This document shows, one piece after another, positions 1-10,976 of a stretch of 17,364 nt of DNA. Location: NCBI GenBank assembly GCA_929200455.1, contig CAKMZR010000012.1:1-17364 (forward strand), read 5' to 3'. The notes beneath the pieces are model-generated. The model worked only from the letters and a program-made list of their open reading frames with translations, had not been told where the DNA came from and made no database searches. This stretch comes from an uncultured Alphaproteobacteria bacterium. Its GTDB lineage: Bacteria > Pseudomonadota > Alphaproteobacteria > CAKMZR01. Both the position numbers and the translations under genes were made by a program. Position 1 is the stretch's first letter; every line of letters begins with the position of its first letter.

Positions 1-492
1 GTGGGGATGGTGGACGGGGGTAAGGGGCTGGAATCGAGGAGGTATGGAATAGGTTTGAACGATACGATAAGGGATCTTCACACGAATGCGGAACAGGAGT
101 ATCCGCTGATGGTGCGGAGTGTTTTGGAGAGATTGGAGAGCGGAGTTTTGGGCTTGAGGGGGGATGAGGTGGTGGAGGGGGGGAACTATTTGCCGATTCG
201 TTTTCCGGATGACGGTGAGGTGATCTGGGATCGTATGGGGAGTGGAGAGATTCACAATTTGGTGCGTGGCCTTGGAGAGCCGTACCCGTGTGCACGTGTA
301 CGTTTTGGGGGTCGGAGTTGGCGTATTTTGGAATCGCGTCTTATGGAAGGAGGGTTTGAGGGTCGAACTGGGAGGGTTTATCGGAAGGATGGGGATTGGT
401 TGCAGGTGGGTACGCGACGAGGAGGGCTGTGGTTGCGGGGGGAGGAGGGATTGTCTGAGGAGATGTCGCGTTATGATATTTTTGACGCTTGA
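1..492 (+). CDS. Formyltransferase of the Fmt/sugar N-formyltransferase family, C-terminal part (gene begins before the window)
   Basis: This is the 3' part of a gene that is open at the left edge, so the first base is not a real start. The visible 163 residues match the second half of the formyltransferase family (methionyl-tRNA formyltransferase, ArnA N-terminal domain, sugar N-formyltransferases). There is a DDTI-like segment (LNDTIRDLH) near residue 20, then a C-terminal domain with FPDDGEVIW, a helix resembling the family's 'IRA' helix (IHNLVRGLGEPYPCARV) and a small beta-rich end. The N-terminal formyl-folate site with its Asn-His-Asp triad lies outside the window, so activity cannot be judged. 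These enzymes move a formyl group from 10-formyl-tetrahydrofolate to an amine. The neighbouring methyltransferase makes an amino-sugar substrate more likely than Met-tRNA, but this is inference. The gene overlaps the methyltransferase gene tail to tail by 22 bases. Confidence 0.75.
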   Translation: MGMVDGGKGLESRRYGIGLNDTIRDLHTNAEQEYPLMVRSVLERLESGVLGLRGDEVVEGGNYLPIRFPDDGEVIWDRMGSGEIHNLVRGLGEPYPCARVRFGGRSWRILESRLMEGGFEGRTGRVYRKDGDWLQVGTRRGGLWLRGEEGLSEEMSRYDIFDA

Positions 493-1361
493 GGTGTCAT
501 GAAGGCGAAGAGGGTGTATTTTCCGCTTGGTTCGAGGATTCGCTCTATTTGCAGGGGAAAGAAGCCGGCTTGGCGGATGAGAGCGTTGATGGACGAGAAG
601 GAGAAGGCGTGGAAGTGTTCGAGGAAGAATTCGTTACGCATATGGGCAAGTTTTGAAAGGAGGGCATTTTCAGCATCCGGGAGTTCGATATAGACGAGTC
701 CGTGGGTATGGAGGAGTGGGAGGACGGCTTGTAGGATGGGTACGGGATTTAGGTTATGTTCGAGAACTTTATTGAGGGAAATGAGGGAGAAGGGAGCGGG
801 TAGACTTTGGGTGATGGTGAGGGTATTTGAGGGGAATTGGGCATTGAGGGTGTGGTGGGTGGCACTTTGATTGTGAGCGTGTTGAATGGCGACGGGGTCT
901 GGGTCGATGATGGAAGTTTGCCAATTTTGGTTTTTGAGGAGGGCGGTGAAGACGGCGAGTCCGGAGCCTATATCGAGCATATTTTGGGGGAGTTGATGTG
1001 GTTGATTGTATTTTTGGAAGAATTGTTGGACGCGAGCGACGCGTTGTTTGTTGTCTGAGAGGGAGGGATCGAGGTTGATTATTTTTTGGAATTGCTGAGT
1101 GACATGTGCGAGGTTGTTATGGAGAGTATTGTATGTGGATTGCCAGTAGGAACCTTGGTAGAGTTTGGAGAAGTCGAAGTTGTGGATATTGCGGACATGT
1201 CGGCAGGCGTCACATATGACGAGATGGCGTAGATATGGGGAGGAGGGGGTATCGAGTATGGTTTCGCCTTTTGGGGGTTCATGGAAGGAGTGAATGAGAG
1301 TGAGGGTTTTGTGGGGACAGAAGGAGCAAGAGTCTGTATCTTGAAAGATGGAGCAATGCAT
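471..1361 (-). CDS. Class I SAM-dependent methyltransferase with N-terminal zinc ribbon
   Basis: The product is 296 residues from the ATG at 1361. The frame stays open further upstream to 1478, but that would run into ftsK and the extra residues look like noise. The N-terminus carries two CxxC pairs (C12/C15 and C50/C53), as in zinc-ribbon methyltransferases that act on nucleotide-linked sugars. The Rossmann domain follows. Motif I is MLDIGSGLAVF (about 128-138), with Ala where the third Gly usually is. An acidic loop IIDPD (151-155), SLNKVLEH (195-202), GLVYIELPDA (221-230) and a closing EHFHAFSF segment complete the family pattern. Its exact substrate cannot be read from sequence; C-methylation of a dideoxy sugar is one option. 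The gene lies against the dominant base skew and is strikingly rich in His, Gln, Asn, Pro and Thr (20 His and only 7 Gly by hand count). It is divergent from ftsK. Confidence 0.85.
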   Translation of the reverse strand: MHCSIFQDTDSCSFCPHKTLTLIHSFHEPPKGETILDTPSSPYLRHLVICDACRHVRNIHNFDFSKLYQGSYWQSTYNTLHNNLAHVTQQFQKIINLDPSLSDNKQRVARVQQFFQKYNQPHQLPQNMLDIGSGLAVFTALLKNQNWQTSIIDPDPVAIQHAHNQSATHHTLNAQFPSNTLTITQSLPAPFSLISLNKVLEHNLNPVPILQAVLPLLHTHGLVYIELPDAENALLSKLAHMRNEFFLEHFHAFSFSSINALIRQAGFFPLQIERILEPSGKYTLFAFMTPQASKIS

Positions 1362-1450
1362 TTTATGTTGAAGAGGGGGTGGAGAGTGGCAGGGGTGGGA
1401 GGTAGAATAGTAGCAAGGTTGATAGAGGAATGCAAAAGGAAGAAGAGCCG

Positions 1451-3872
<2,422 letters not shown>

Positions 3873-3883
3873 GAGGAAGTTTG

Positions 3884-5377
3884 ATGTTTGAGAGTTTGAG
3901 TGAGGGTTTGGGCAAGGTTTTTGATCGATTGGGTCGTAGGGGTCATTTGACCTTGAAGGACATAGAGGAGGCGTCTGGGGAGGTTCGCGTGGCTCTTTTG
4001 GAGGCGGATGTGGCGTTGCCTGTGGTGACGGAGGTGATAGATCGCTTGAAGGATGCGTCAGTAGGAGAGGCGGTGACGAAGTCTGTGACGCCTGTGCAGG
4101 AGTTGGTGAAGCGGACGCATGATATTTTGGTGGAGATATTGAAGTTTCCTGAGGGAGAGTCTGGTGGGGGTGTGTGGGAAAAGTTGACAAAGGGTGTACG
4201 TATTCCGGAGGTGGTATTGATGGTGGGACTTCAGGGAAGTGGCAAGACGACGACGACGGCGAAACTGGGAAAGTATTTGAAGGAGAAGGAGAAGAAGCGT
4301 GTCTTGATGGCGTCGCTTGATGTTTATCGCCCTGGAGCGAAGGAGCAGTTGCGTATTTTGGGAGATCGGGTTGGGCTGGGTGTCTTGGAGGAGAAGGAGG
4401 GAGAGAGTCCGCAACGAACTGCGAAGCGGAGTCTGGAGGAGGCGCGTCTTGGAGGGTATGAGGTTGTGTTGTTGGACACGGCGGGTCGTTTGACGATAGA
4501 CGAGGAGTTGATGAGGGAGGTACGGGAGATTCGGGAGGTGTTGGGAAGTTGTGTGTCGTTGTTGGTGTCTGATGCGATGGCGGGACAAGATGCGGCACGG
4601 ACGGCGGGTTCTTTTCGGGAGGCGGTGGGGGTTGACGGTATTGTTCTCACAAGACTGGACGGTGATTCTCGCGGGGGTGCGGCTCTTTCGATGAGTGCGG
4701 TGAGTGGTTGTGGGGTGCTGTTTGCGGGTGTGGGTGAGGGTTTGGGTGACATGGAATTGTTTGATGCAGAGCGTGTGGCGGGTCGAATATTGGGTATGGG
4801 CGACGTGGTGAGTCTTGTGGAAAAGGCTCGGGATGTGGTGAGTGAGGAGGAGGGAGAGAAGGCTCTTGCACGGATGGCGAAGGGTCAGTTTGACATGGAT
4901 GATCTGCTGGGACAGTTGGGACAGCTTGAGAAGATGGGAGGATTTGCGTCTATGATGAGTATGATTCCCGGCATGGGTAAGCTGGCGAAGGGAGGGTTGA
5001 TGGACGACGAAGAGGGTGGTAAGATGATTCGCCGTCAGATGGCGATTATTCGTGCGATGACGAAGAAGGAGCGTCGAGATGTGAGGCTTTTGCACGCATC
5101 ACGCAAGAAGCGGATAGCGGCTGGGAGTGGGGTTGAGGTTTCTGAGGTGAACAAGTTATTGAAGCAGTATCAGGGTATGAGCAAGATGATGAAGAAGATG
5201 GGGCCGAGTTTACGCAAAGAGATGGCGGAAGCGGGTGGAGGAGGCGGAATGGGTGATGTTCGGGGTATGGCGGGCATGAAGGGGATGAGGGGATTGCCTG
5301 GATTGCCTGGTGGGAGTATAGGGGGAGGTTCATCTGAACTTTCACGTTTATTGAGTATGGGCAAAAGGCGGGGTTGA
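3884..5377 (+). CDS. ffh: Signal recognition particle protein Ffh (SRP54 GTPase)
   Basis: Ffh binds 4.5S RNA and signal peptides of nascent chains and docks with FtsY to deliver ribosomes to the membrane. The product is 497 residues, a normal family length. It has an N-terminal helical bundle, then the G domain: GLQGSGKT at 115-122, DVYRPGAKEQL, DTAGR and TRLDGDSRGG (TRLD in place of the usual TKxD, a common SRP variant), closing with GVGEGLGDMELF. The Met-rich M domain follows, with its characteristic SMIPGM and RIAAGSG segments, and a Gly/Met-rich tail. The start at 3884 is chosen because GAGAGGAAG lies five bases upstream and the protein then begins MFESLSEG, as in homologues. A five-codon longer frame from 3869 would overlap the ftsK stop. 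The gap to ftsK is 11 bases, so the two are probably co-transcribed. Confidence 0.97.
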   Translation: MFESLSEGLGKVFDRLGRRGHLTLKDIEEASGEVRVALLEADVALPVVTEVIDRLKDASVGEAVTKSVTPVQELVKRTHDILVEILKFPEGESGGGVWEKLTKGVRIPEVVLMVGLQGSGKTTTTAKLGKYLKEKEKKRVLMASLDVYRPGAKEQLRILGDRVGLGVLEEKEGESPQRTAKRSLEEARLGGYEVVLLDTAGRLTIDEELMREVREIREVLGSCVSLLVSDAMAGQDAARTAGSFREAVGVDGIVLTRLDGDSRGGAALSMSAVSGCGVLFAGVGEGLGDMELFDAERVAGRILGMGDVVSLVEKARDVVSEEEGEKALARMAKGQFDMDDLLGQLGQLEKMGGFASMMSMIPGMGKLAKGGLMDDEEGGKMIRRQMAIIRAMTKKERRDVRLLHASRKKRIAAGSGVEVSEVNKLLKQYQGMSKMMKKMGPSLRKEMAEAGGGGGMGDVRGMAGMKGMRGLPGLPGGSIGGGSSELSRLLSMGKRRG

Positions 5378-5500
5378 GGTTAAAGACGAGAAGTGGTAAG
5401 AGATGGGTTGAATAATGGGTTGGGGGAGTATATAGAGGACGGGGGAGGGTTGTGTAGTTGTGTACGGGGAAATTTTGCATAAAGAGAAGAAAGGAAAGAG

Positions 5501-5917
5501 ATGTTAAAGATACGTCTTGCACGAGCGGGAGCGAAGAAGCGTCCGTTTTATCATATTGTTGTAGCGGATGTGCGAGCTCCGCGTGATGGAAAGTACAAGG
5601 AGCGGATAGGTTTTTACAATCCGATGGTGAAGTCTGAGGAGGGCGAGCGACTGCGTTTGAACAGTGAGCGTGCGCGTTATTGGCTTGATAAGGGAGCATT
5701 GCCGAGTGATCGTGTGCATCGTTTTTTGGCGGGAGAGGGATTGATGGCGTCGCGTGAGATTCCTGAGCAGACGAAGAAGCACAAGCCGCATCAGAAGACC
5801 TTGGATTTGCAGAAGGCACGAGAAGAGAAGCTTGCGTCGAAGGCGGAATCTGAGACGGAGGCTGAAGTTTCTGAAGTTTCTGACGGAGCGGGTGCGGAGG
5901 AGTCGTCTGAGACTTGA
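5501..5917 (+). CDS. rpsP: 30S ribosomal protein S16
   Basis: S16 binds 16S rRNA and stabilises the 30S subunit. The product is 138 residues. The first 80 or so are the conserved core: [37 protein letters not shown] and a helix with [16 protein letters not shown]. The rest is a charged extension that ends in an acidic Glu/Ser-rich tail, a common addition in alphaproteobacterial S16. The ATG is preceded by AAAGGAAAGAG, a good ribosome site. The 123 bases between ffh and this gene hold no promoter I would defend, though it could be a fresh transcription start because most other gaps in the block are much shorter. The stop overlaps the rimM start. Confidence 0.97.
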   Translation: MLKIRLARAGAKKRPFYHIVVADVRAPRDGKYKERIGFYNPMVKSEEGERLRLNSERARYWLDKGALPSDRVHRFLAGEGLMASREIPEQTKKHKPHQKTLDLQKAREEKLASKAESETEAEVSEVSDGAGAEESSET

Positions 5918-6420
5918 CGGAGGATGGGCAAGATCGGGTATTGGTGGGAGAGGTTGTGGGTGTCCGTGGAGTGAGGGGGGTGATGAAGTGGCGTTCTTAC
6001 ACGGAGCGGGCGGGTGATTTATTTTTGTATGGTTCTGTGTGTGACGATCAGGGTAAGGGGGTTGAGGGGTGTGTGAAGGTGGGAGGTCAAGGGGATGTTT
6101 TGTGGGTGAAGTGTGAGGGTGTGGAGAGCAAGGAAGATGCGTTGTGTTGGGTGGGCAGGAAGCTTTATGTGGTGCGTGAATTGTTTCCTGTGTTGGAAGA
6201 GGGGGAGTGGTATTGCCATGACTTGGTGGGCTTGAAGGTTGTGGATAATGGCGGTGTGGAACTTGGTGAGGTTGTGGCGGTTGAGGATTATGGAGCGGGT
6301 CCTATTCTTGCGTGGAGACGTCTTGATGGTTCTGAGGAGCTTTATCCTTATTCTGATGATTTTTTTGGCTGTGTAGATTTGGAGGCGGGTAGGATTGTGT
6401 TTGAGGGGGTAGAGGTTTGA
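5914..6420 (+). CDS. rimM: 16S rRNA processing protein RimM
   Basis: RimM helps to mature the 30S head region and binds S19. The product is 168 residues, with the N-terminal beta-barrel signature ([21 protein letters not shown]) and the C-terminal PRC-barrel portion: [32 protein letters not shown] and [19 protein letters not shown]. The preferred start is TTG at 5914, which forms a TTGA overlap with the rpsP stop and would be translated by coupling. The ATG at 5924 is out of frame, and an internal TTG at 5941 would trim the first strand. The position between rpsP and trmD is the classic operon order. The start codon is the only uncertain part. Confidence 0.93.
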   Translation: MTEDGQDRVLVGEVVGVRGVRGVMKWRSYTERAGDLFLYGSVCDDQGKGVEGCVKVGGQGDVLWVKCEGVESKEDALCWVGRKLYVVRELFPVLEEGEWYCHDLVGLKVVDNGGVELGEVVAVEDYGAGPILAWRRLDGSEELYPYSDDFFGCVDLEAGRIVFEGVEV

Positions 6421-7127
6421 TGGTGTGGCGTGTAAGTTTTCTGACTTTATTTCCGGAGATGTACCCTGGTTCTTGTGGAGTGTCTGTACTGGGTCGGGCG
6501 TTGGAGCAGGGGATATGGGGTTATGATACATTTAATTTTCGGGATTACGGTGTGTTGCCGCACAAGCAGGTTGATGATGCTCCGTATGGGGGAGGTTCCG
6601 GCATGGTGATGCGTGCAGACGTGGTGGACAAGGCGTTGCTTGCGTGTGGGGAAGGGGATAGGCGTCCTTTGCTTGTGATGTCAGCAAGGGGTCGTCGTTT
6701 GGAGCAGAAGGATATAGAGTCTTGGTCTTCCGGGGAAGGACTTCGGATTGTGTGTGGTCGTTTTGAGGGTATAGACCAAAGGGTTGTGGAGAAGTGGGAA
6801 GGACATGAGATTTCTGTGAGTGATGTGGTGTTGGCGGGCGGCGAGGTTGCGAGTATGTTGGTTGTGGAGGCGTGTGTCCGTTTATTGGATGGCGTTTTGG
6901 GAGATCCGCGTTCGTTGGAAGAGGAGAGTTATGGTTCTGGTGGTCTTTTGGAGCATCCGCACTATACGAGGCCTCGTATGTGGGAGGATAGGGGGGTGCC
7001 TGAAGTTTTGTTGTCGGGAGATCATGGGAAGATAGGGGAGTGGCGAAGGAAGAAATCCGAGGAGGTGACATTGTTGCGAAGAGAAGACTTATGGCGTGAG
7101 TACAATGAGAGTCTTGACAGGAAATAA
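6420..7127 (+). CDS. trmD: tRNA (guanosine(37)-N1)-methyltransferase TrmD
   Basis: TrmD methylates G37 next to the anticodon in tRNAs that read CNN codons (Leu, Pro, Arg) and so prevents +1 frameshifting. The tRNA-Pro further along in this window has the G37 it needs. The product is 235 residues. The SPOUT-fold knot motifs are present: PYGGGSGMVMR, CGRFEGIDQRVVEKW, DVVLAGGEVASM and the C-terminal YTRPRMWEDRGVPEVLLSGDH. The start is the ATG at 6420, which shares a base with the rimM stop (TGATG), so translation is coupled. A TTG one codon upstream is unnecessary. Confidence 0.97.
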   Translation: MVWRVSFLTLFPEMYPGSCGVSVLGRALEQGIWGYDTFNFRDYGVLPHKQVDDAPYGGGSGMVMRADVVDKALLACGEGDRRPLLVMSARGRRLEQKDIESWSSGEGLRIVCGRFEGIDQRVVEKWEGHEISVSDVVLAGGEVASMLVVEACVRLLDGVLGDPRSLEEESYGSGGLLEHPHYTRPRMWEDRGVPEVLLSGDHGKIGEWRRKKSEEVTLLRREDLWREYNESLDRK

Positions 7128-7197
7128 AAAGCGTGTCACAAGTGTTGGGTTTGGTGGAGTGGGCTATTTATGAAGATAAGGATATAGGATAAGAAAG

Positions 7198-7590
7198 ATG
7201 AGTGAACTGCAAGAGATAGAAGAAGAACAGATGAAGTCTCTGGGTAAGGAGATTCCTGAGTTTGGTCCTGGCGACACGGTTTCTGTGGGAATTCGTGTGG
7301 TGGAGGAGACGCGAGAGCGTATACAGTATTTTGAGGGTGTGTGTATAGCGCGTAGTCATAAGGGGTTGAACAGCAATTTTACGATACGCAAGCTTTCGTT
7401 TAACGAGGGAGTTGAGAGGGTATTTCCTTTGTATTCGCGTGCTGTTGCGAGTATTGACGTGAAGCGTCGAGGTAAGGTTCGTCGTGCGAAGCTGTATTAT
7501 TTGCGTGGTCGAACGGGCAAGGCGGCAAGGATTAAGGCACGTCCTCAGGCTGTGCGGGGAGATAGTGATAAGAGAGCGGCACGTTCTTAA
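7198..7590 (+). CDS. rplS: 50S ribosomal protein L19
   Basis: L19 sits at the 30S-50S interface. The product is 130 residues. Conserved elements are [26 protein letters not shown], the [20 protein letters not shown] stretch and [20 protein letters not shown], followed by a basic tail of the kind seen in alphaproteobacteria. The ATG at 7198 has AGGATAAGAAAG just upstream. The 70-base gap after trmD has no clear hairpin; I see no autoregulatory leader. Confidence 0.97.
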   Translation: MSELQEIEEEQMKSLGKEIPEFGPGDTVSVGIRVVEETRERIQYFEGVCIARSHKGLNSNFTIRKLSFNEGVERVFPLYSRAVASIDVKRRGKVRRAKLYYLRGRTGKAARIKARPQAVRGDSDKRAARS

Positions 7591-7611
7591 AGCTTGAGAA
7601 GGAGTAGGATA

Positions 7612-9015
7612 ATGTCTCTTACGTTATTTGAGAAGATATGGAAATCTCATCTTGTGGGAGTTCGTGACGATGGAACGGAACTTCTTTATATTGATCGTCA
7701 TTTGGTGCATGAGGTGACGTCGCCTCAGGCGTTTGAGGGTTTGCGTTTGAGCAACCGTCGTGTGCGGCGACCTGAGATGACGTTGGCGGTGTGTGATCAT
7801 AATGTTCCGACGACGGACAGGAATTTGCCGATACAAGACGAAGAGAGTCGTCTTCAGATAGAGGCATTGCGTGAGAACTGCAAAGATTTTGGTGTTTCAT
7901 TATTTGATTTGCAGGATAAGCGTCAGGGTATTGTGCATGTGGTGGGTCCTGAGCAGGGTTTCACGCAGCCTGGTATGACGATTGTGTGTGGAGATTCGCA
8001 TACATCTACGCATGGAGCTTTTGGAGCACTGGCGTTTGGTATCGGGACTTCGGAGGTGGAGCATGTTCTTTCGACTCAAACTCTTCCACAAAGGAAGCCG
8101 AAATCGATGAGGATACGTCTTGAGGGTTCTCTGCCTTTGGGTGTGACGGCGAAGGATTTGATCTTGGGTTTGATAGGAAGGATAGGGACGGCGGGTGGTT
8201 CTGGTCATGTGATAGAGTATGCGGGCAGTGCGATTCGTTCTTTGAGTATGGAGGGTCGGATGACAGTGTGCAACATGAGCATTGAGGCGGGAGCACGAGC
8301 GGGTTTGGTGGCACCGGACGAGAAGACCTTTGCGTACATAGAGGGTCGTCCTTTTGCACCGCAAGGTTCTCACTGGGAAAAGGCGGTATCCTATTGGCGT
8401 ACGCTTTACAGTGATGATGATGCTGCATTTGACGTGGAGGATGAGGTGGACATTCGCGAGATCGTGCCTCAGGTGACTTGGGGAACGACGCCCGAAGACG
8501 TGGTTCCTGTGGATTCTTTTGTTCCGCGTGCGGAAGATTTTTCGGATGACGGCAAGCGTACATCTGTTGAGCGTTCTTTGAAGTATATGGGTCTTGAGGG
8601 TGGTGAGAAGATGACGGACATAGCGGTGGATCGTGTATTTATAGGTTCGTGTACGAATGGTCGTATAGAGGATTTGCGCGATGTTGCGAAGTTGGTATTG
8701 GGAGGACGCGTTCATGAGAGTGTGCGTGCGATGATAGTTCCTGGTTCTGGACTTGTCCGTGATCAGGCGGAGGGTGAGGGATTGACGCAGGTATTTAAGG
8801 ACGCGGGTTTTGAGTGGCGTGAGCCTGGTTGTTCGATGTGTTTGGGGATGAATGAGGATCAGCTGTCGCCTGGTGAGCGTTGTGCGTCGACATCTAATCG
8901 TAATTTTGAGGGACGTCAGGGTAAGGGAGGGCGTACCCATTTGATGAGTCCGGTGATGGCGGCGTGTGCGGCTTTGCAGGGACATATATCGGATGTACGG
9001 GAGTTTGTATCATGA
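7612..9015 (+). CDS. leuC: 3-isopropylmalate dehydratase, large subunit
   Basis: With LeuD it isomerises 2-isopropylmalate to 3-isopropylmalate in leucine synthesis, using a [4Fe-4S] cluster. The product is 467 residues. The three cluster cysteines are at 347 (GSCTNGR), 407 and 410 (GCSMCLGMN), exactly the E. coli numbering. [21 protein letters not shown] near 125-145 and the closing [20 protein letters not shown] are also intact. The start at 7612 is preferred over an in-frame codon six residues earlier, because AGAAGGAG and AGGAT lie before it and the protein then begins [10 protein letters not shown]. The gene follows rplS by 21 bases and overlaps leuD by ATGA. leuB is not in the window. 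Confidence 0.98.
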   Translation: MSLTLFEKIWKSHLVGVRDDGTELLYIDRHLVHEVTSPQAFEGLRLSNRRVRRPEMTLAVCDHNVPTTDRNLPIQDEESRLQIEALRENCKDFGVSLFDLQDKRQGIVHVVGPEQGFTQPGMTIVCGDSHTSTHGAFGALAFGIGTSEVEHVLSTQTLPQRKPKSMRIRLEGSLPLGVTAKDLILGLIGRIGTAGGSGHVIEYAGSAIRSLSMEGRMTVCNMSIEAGARAGLVAPDEKTFAYIEGRPFAPQGSHWEKAVSYWRTLYSDDDAAFDVEDEVDIREIVPQVTWGTTPEDVVPVDSFVPRAEDFSDDGKRTSVERSLKYMGLEGGEKMTDIAVDRVFIGSCTNGRIEDLRDVAKLVLGGRVHESVRAMIVPGSGLVRDQAEGEGLTQVFKDAGFEWREPGCSMCLGMNEDQLSPGERCASTSNRNFEGRQGKGGRTHLMSPVMAACAALQGHISDVREFVS

Positions 9016-9638
9016 AGCCTTTTGAGCGTTTGGAAGCACCCCTTGCCTACTTGCCGATGGTGAATGTGGATACGGATATGATCATTCCGAAGCAGTTTTT
9101 GAAGACTCTGAAGCGTACGGGACTTGGCAAGGTTTTATTTTTTGACATGCGTTATGGTGAGGATGGTGAGAAGAGGGATGATTTTGTGTTGAATGAGAGT
9201 CGTTATTCTGGTGGTTGTGTATTGGCGACGGGTGAAAATTTCGGCTGTGGTTCGAGTCGTGAGCATGCACCTTGGGCTTTGAATGATTTTGGTATTGGTT
9301 GTATTTTGGCACCGTCTTTTGCGGATATTTTTTACAATAATTGTTTTAAGAATGGTATGTTGCCGATAGTGAAGACGGATGATGAGATTAGGGAGATTGT
9401 GACGAGTCTTGAGGGGGTTGAGGGAGGTCGTTTGGTTGTGGACTTGGAGGGTCTTGAGATAAGTGCGTGGGACGGAGGAGGGGAACGTTTGGGTGTTTGG
9501 AGTTTTGATGTTGAGGATTCCAGGCGAGATGCGTTGCTGGAAGGTCTTGATGATATAGGATCGACTTGGACGAAGCGAGAAGAGATAGAGTCGTTTGAGT
9601 TTCGAAACCGCAAGACTTTGCCGTGGGTGTACGGTTGA
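9012..9638 (+). CDS. leuD: 3-isopropylmalate dehydratase, small subunit
   Basis: This is the swivel-domain subunit that completes the LeuCD active site. The product is 208 residues, a normal proteobacterial length. Conserved stretches are [16 protein letters not shown], the substrate loop [17 protein letters not shown] and the [18 protein letters not shown] segment. The start is the ATG at 9012 overlapping the leuC TGA (ATGA), which gives the usual N-terminus [14 protein letters not shown]; the frame extends back to 8964 only inside leuC. The following 106 bases separate it from tRNA-Pro. Confidence 0.98.
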   Translation: MKPFERLEAPLAYLPMVNVDTDMIIPKQFLKTLKRTGLGKVLFFDMRYGEDGEKRDDFVLNESRYSGGCVLATGENFGCGSSREHAPWALNDFGIGCILAPSFADIFYNNCFKNGMLPIVKTDDEIREIVTSLEGVEGGRLVVDLEGLEISAWDGGGERLGVWSFDVEDSRRDALLEGLDDIGSTWTKREEIESFEFRNRKTLPWVYG

Positions 9639-9677
9639 GAAAAGGGTTGTATAGATGAGATGAGGAGTGGGGGTAGG

Positions 9678-9706
9678 TTGTCATTTTGTATGAATTTGTG
9701 CAGAAT
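9678..9706 (+). promoter_or_regulatory. Candidate sigma-70-type promoter for tRNA-Pro
   Basis: TTGTCA at 9678-9683 (five of six consensus bases) is followed after 17 bases by CAGAAT at 9701-9706 (four of six). This would start transcription about 30 bases before the tRNA. Weak -10 matches are common in T-rich sequence, so this is only suggestive. Confidence 0.3.
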
Positions 9707-9744
9707 GGGTTTTGGTGTGGAGAGCGGGTCTTTTTTTCTATGAG

Positions 9745-9821
9745 CGGAGTGTAGCTCAGCCTGGTAGAGCACCGTCTTCGGGAGGCGGGGGTCAGAGGTT
9801 CGAATCCTCTCACTCCGACCA
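9745..9821 (+). tRNA. tRNA-Pro (anticodon CGG)
   Basis: A complete 77-base cloverleaf is present. The acceptor stem is CGGAGTG with CACTCCG. The D arm is GCTC/GAGC around AGCCTGGTA, as in bacterial tRNA-Pro. The anticodon stem is CCGTC/GGCGG with loop TTCGGGA, giving anticodon CGG at 9779-9781 and G at position 37, the TrmD target. The variable loop has five bases, and the T arm is AGAGG-TTCGAAT-CCTCT. The discriminator is A and the CCA end is encoded. The tRNA reads CCG codons. It lies 44 bases before the start of the LepB-like gene. Confidence 0.97.
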
Positions 9822-9865
9822 TGAATAGGTGTGGGGCAAAAAGAGAGAATGTGAGGAGATTGAGA

Positions 9866-10933
9866 ATGGCGGAAGAAAAGTTGGAAGGGGAGGCGAAGGT
9901 TGGTGAAGGAGGGGTTTCTGGGGGCGTGTCGTCATCTGAGTCTTCGCCGGCATCGCCGCCTCCGTTGCGTCTTGAGAAGAAGGTGGAAAGGGGGGGTAAG
10001 AAGGCGAAACCTGAGGTTCGGAAGAACAAGAAGAGCATGGTATATGCTTTATTGATGAGTGTGATTCCGGGTTTGGGTCATTTTTATTTGGGAGCCCCTC
10101 GTATGGGGTTGATTTTGTCGATTTGGCTTTCTTTGAGTGTCTTGTTGTTGTCGTTATTGTTTTCCTTTGGTTTGGAGCATTTGAGCAGTGGGGTGGTGTT
10201 GGCGATTTTGATAACGGGTTTGATAAGTTGGTTTGGGGGTTACGTTCTGGTTTTTGTGGATGTACTTCGGAGTTTATTGACGCGAGGTATTTCTGAGCAA
10301 AAGACGCATCCATGGCAGTGGTCATTATTTGTGGTATCGATGTTGGTATCGTTGGTGTCGTTTTTTCTGACGCCGAATCTTGCACCGATGCGTGTGGATG
10401 ATGATGGTATGTTGCCACTTTTGGGGAAGGGAGACTATTTGCTGCATAATTTTGACAATTCTTCGCCGAGTTCGCGAGGAGGATTGGTTGTTTTTGAGCT
10501 TCCGAAAGGTGATGAGATGGGGGAGAAGTGGAGGATTCTGCGTGTGATGGCGATGGAGAGGGAGCAGATTAAGGTGACGAACGAGGTGGTGTATGTGGGA
10601 GGTCGTCCATTGTTGAAGGCGCGTTCGCCTGAGGATCGTTTGAAAACGGACATGGGAGAGGGATTATTGTATTTGGAGCGTTATGTGGAGGAGGGGGATG
10701 CGTTGGTTTCGTATAATGTGTTGGAATTGACGAACGTGGGTCCTTATGACAATACGCGGACTTATTTTGTTCCGCCCGGTCATGTATTTGTGATGGGGGA
10801 CAACCGAGACGGGAGTTTGGACAGCCGTATGGGTCATGAGTTTGGTTTTTTGCCTATTGACAATATAGTGGGACGACCTATACTGATCTTGTCGTCTGGT
10901 TTGACTGGCAACACGGGACTTATATTGAATTAG
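9866..10933 (+). CDS. Signal peptidase I-like membrane protein with substituted catalytic dyad
   Basis: The product is 355 residues. A charged, Ser/Pro-rich cytoplasmic head (1-57) is followed by about four membrane segments between 58 and 170, opening with a SVIPGLGHFYLGAPRMG segment of the kind found in polytopic S26 proteins. The S26 fold is readable after that: GMLPLLGKGDYLL aligns with the family's S-M-x-P-T-L-x-x-GDY, RGGLVVFELPK with RGDVVVF, and box E (GDNRDGSLDSR, 311-321) with FGFLPIDNIVGRP is excellent. However, the nucleophile position is Gly181 instead of Ser, and the general-base position in 'K-R-V' is Leu225 instead of Lys. The nearest lysine, K221, is four residues off. I therefore infer a non-proteolytic relative rather than the cell's LepB. 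The start at 9866 has GAGGAG upstream; the frame extends back to the tRNA end, which is unlikely to be used. Confidence 0.85.
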   Translation: MAEEKLEGEAKVGEGGVSGGVSSSESSPASPPPLRLEKKVERGGKKAKPEVRKNKKSMVYALLMSVIPGLGHFYLGAPRMGLILSIWLSLSVLLLSLLFSFGLEHLSSGVVLAILITGLISWFGGYVLVFVDVLRSLLTRGISEQKTHPWQWSLFVVSMLVSLVSFFLTPNLAPMRVDDDGMLPLLGKGDYLLHNFDNSSPSSRGGLVVFELPKGDEMGEKWRILRVMAMEREQIKVTNEVVYVGGRPLLKARSPEDRLKTDMGEGLLYLERYVEEGDALVSYNVLELTNVGPYDNTRTYFVPPGHVFVMGDNRDGSLDSRMGHEFGFLPIDNIVGRPILILSSGLTGNTGLILN

Positions 10934-10976
10934 GGGTGATTAATGACAAAAACGCGTAAGGTGAAGGAATGAGGGA

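Noticed and set aside
6240..6248. Perfect DnaA-box complement TGTGGATAA
   Set aside because: It is a single copy inside the rimM coding region (Val-Val-Asp-Asn), with no cluster of boxes, AT-rich region or origin genes nearby.
7114..7149. TTGACA at the end of trmD as a -35 element for rplS
   Set aside because: No acceptable -10 hexamer occurs 16-18 bases downstream.
7900..8985. 361-codon open frame on the - strand opposite leuC
   Set aside because: It is an Arg/Thr/His-rich shadow of leuC with no family motif; open only because of strand composition. The same applies to 4058-5095 and 1718-2608.
9725..9740. T-run before tRNA-Pro as an intrinsic terminator of leuD
   Set aside because: No GC-rich inverted repeat precedes the T-run, so it does not form a terminator hairpin.
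9821..9865. ATG formed by the last base of the tRNA-Pro CCA end as start of the LepB-like gene
   Set aside because: The overlap would put the start in the mature tRNA and there is no ribosome site; the ATG at 9866 has GAGGAG at proper spacing.
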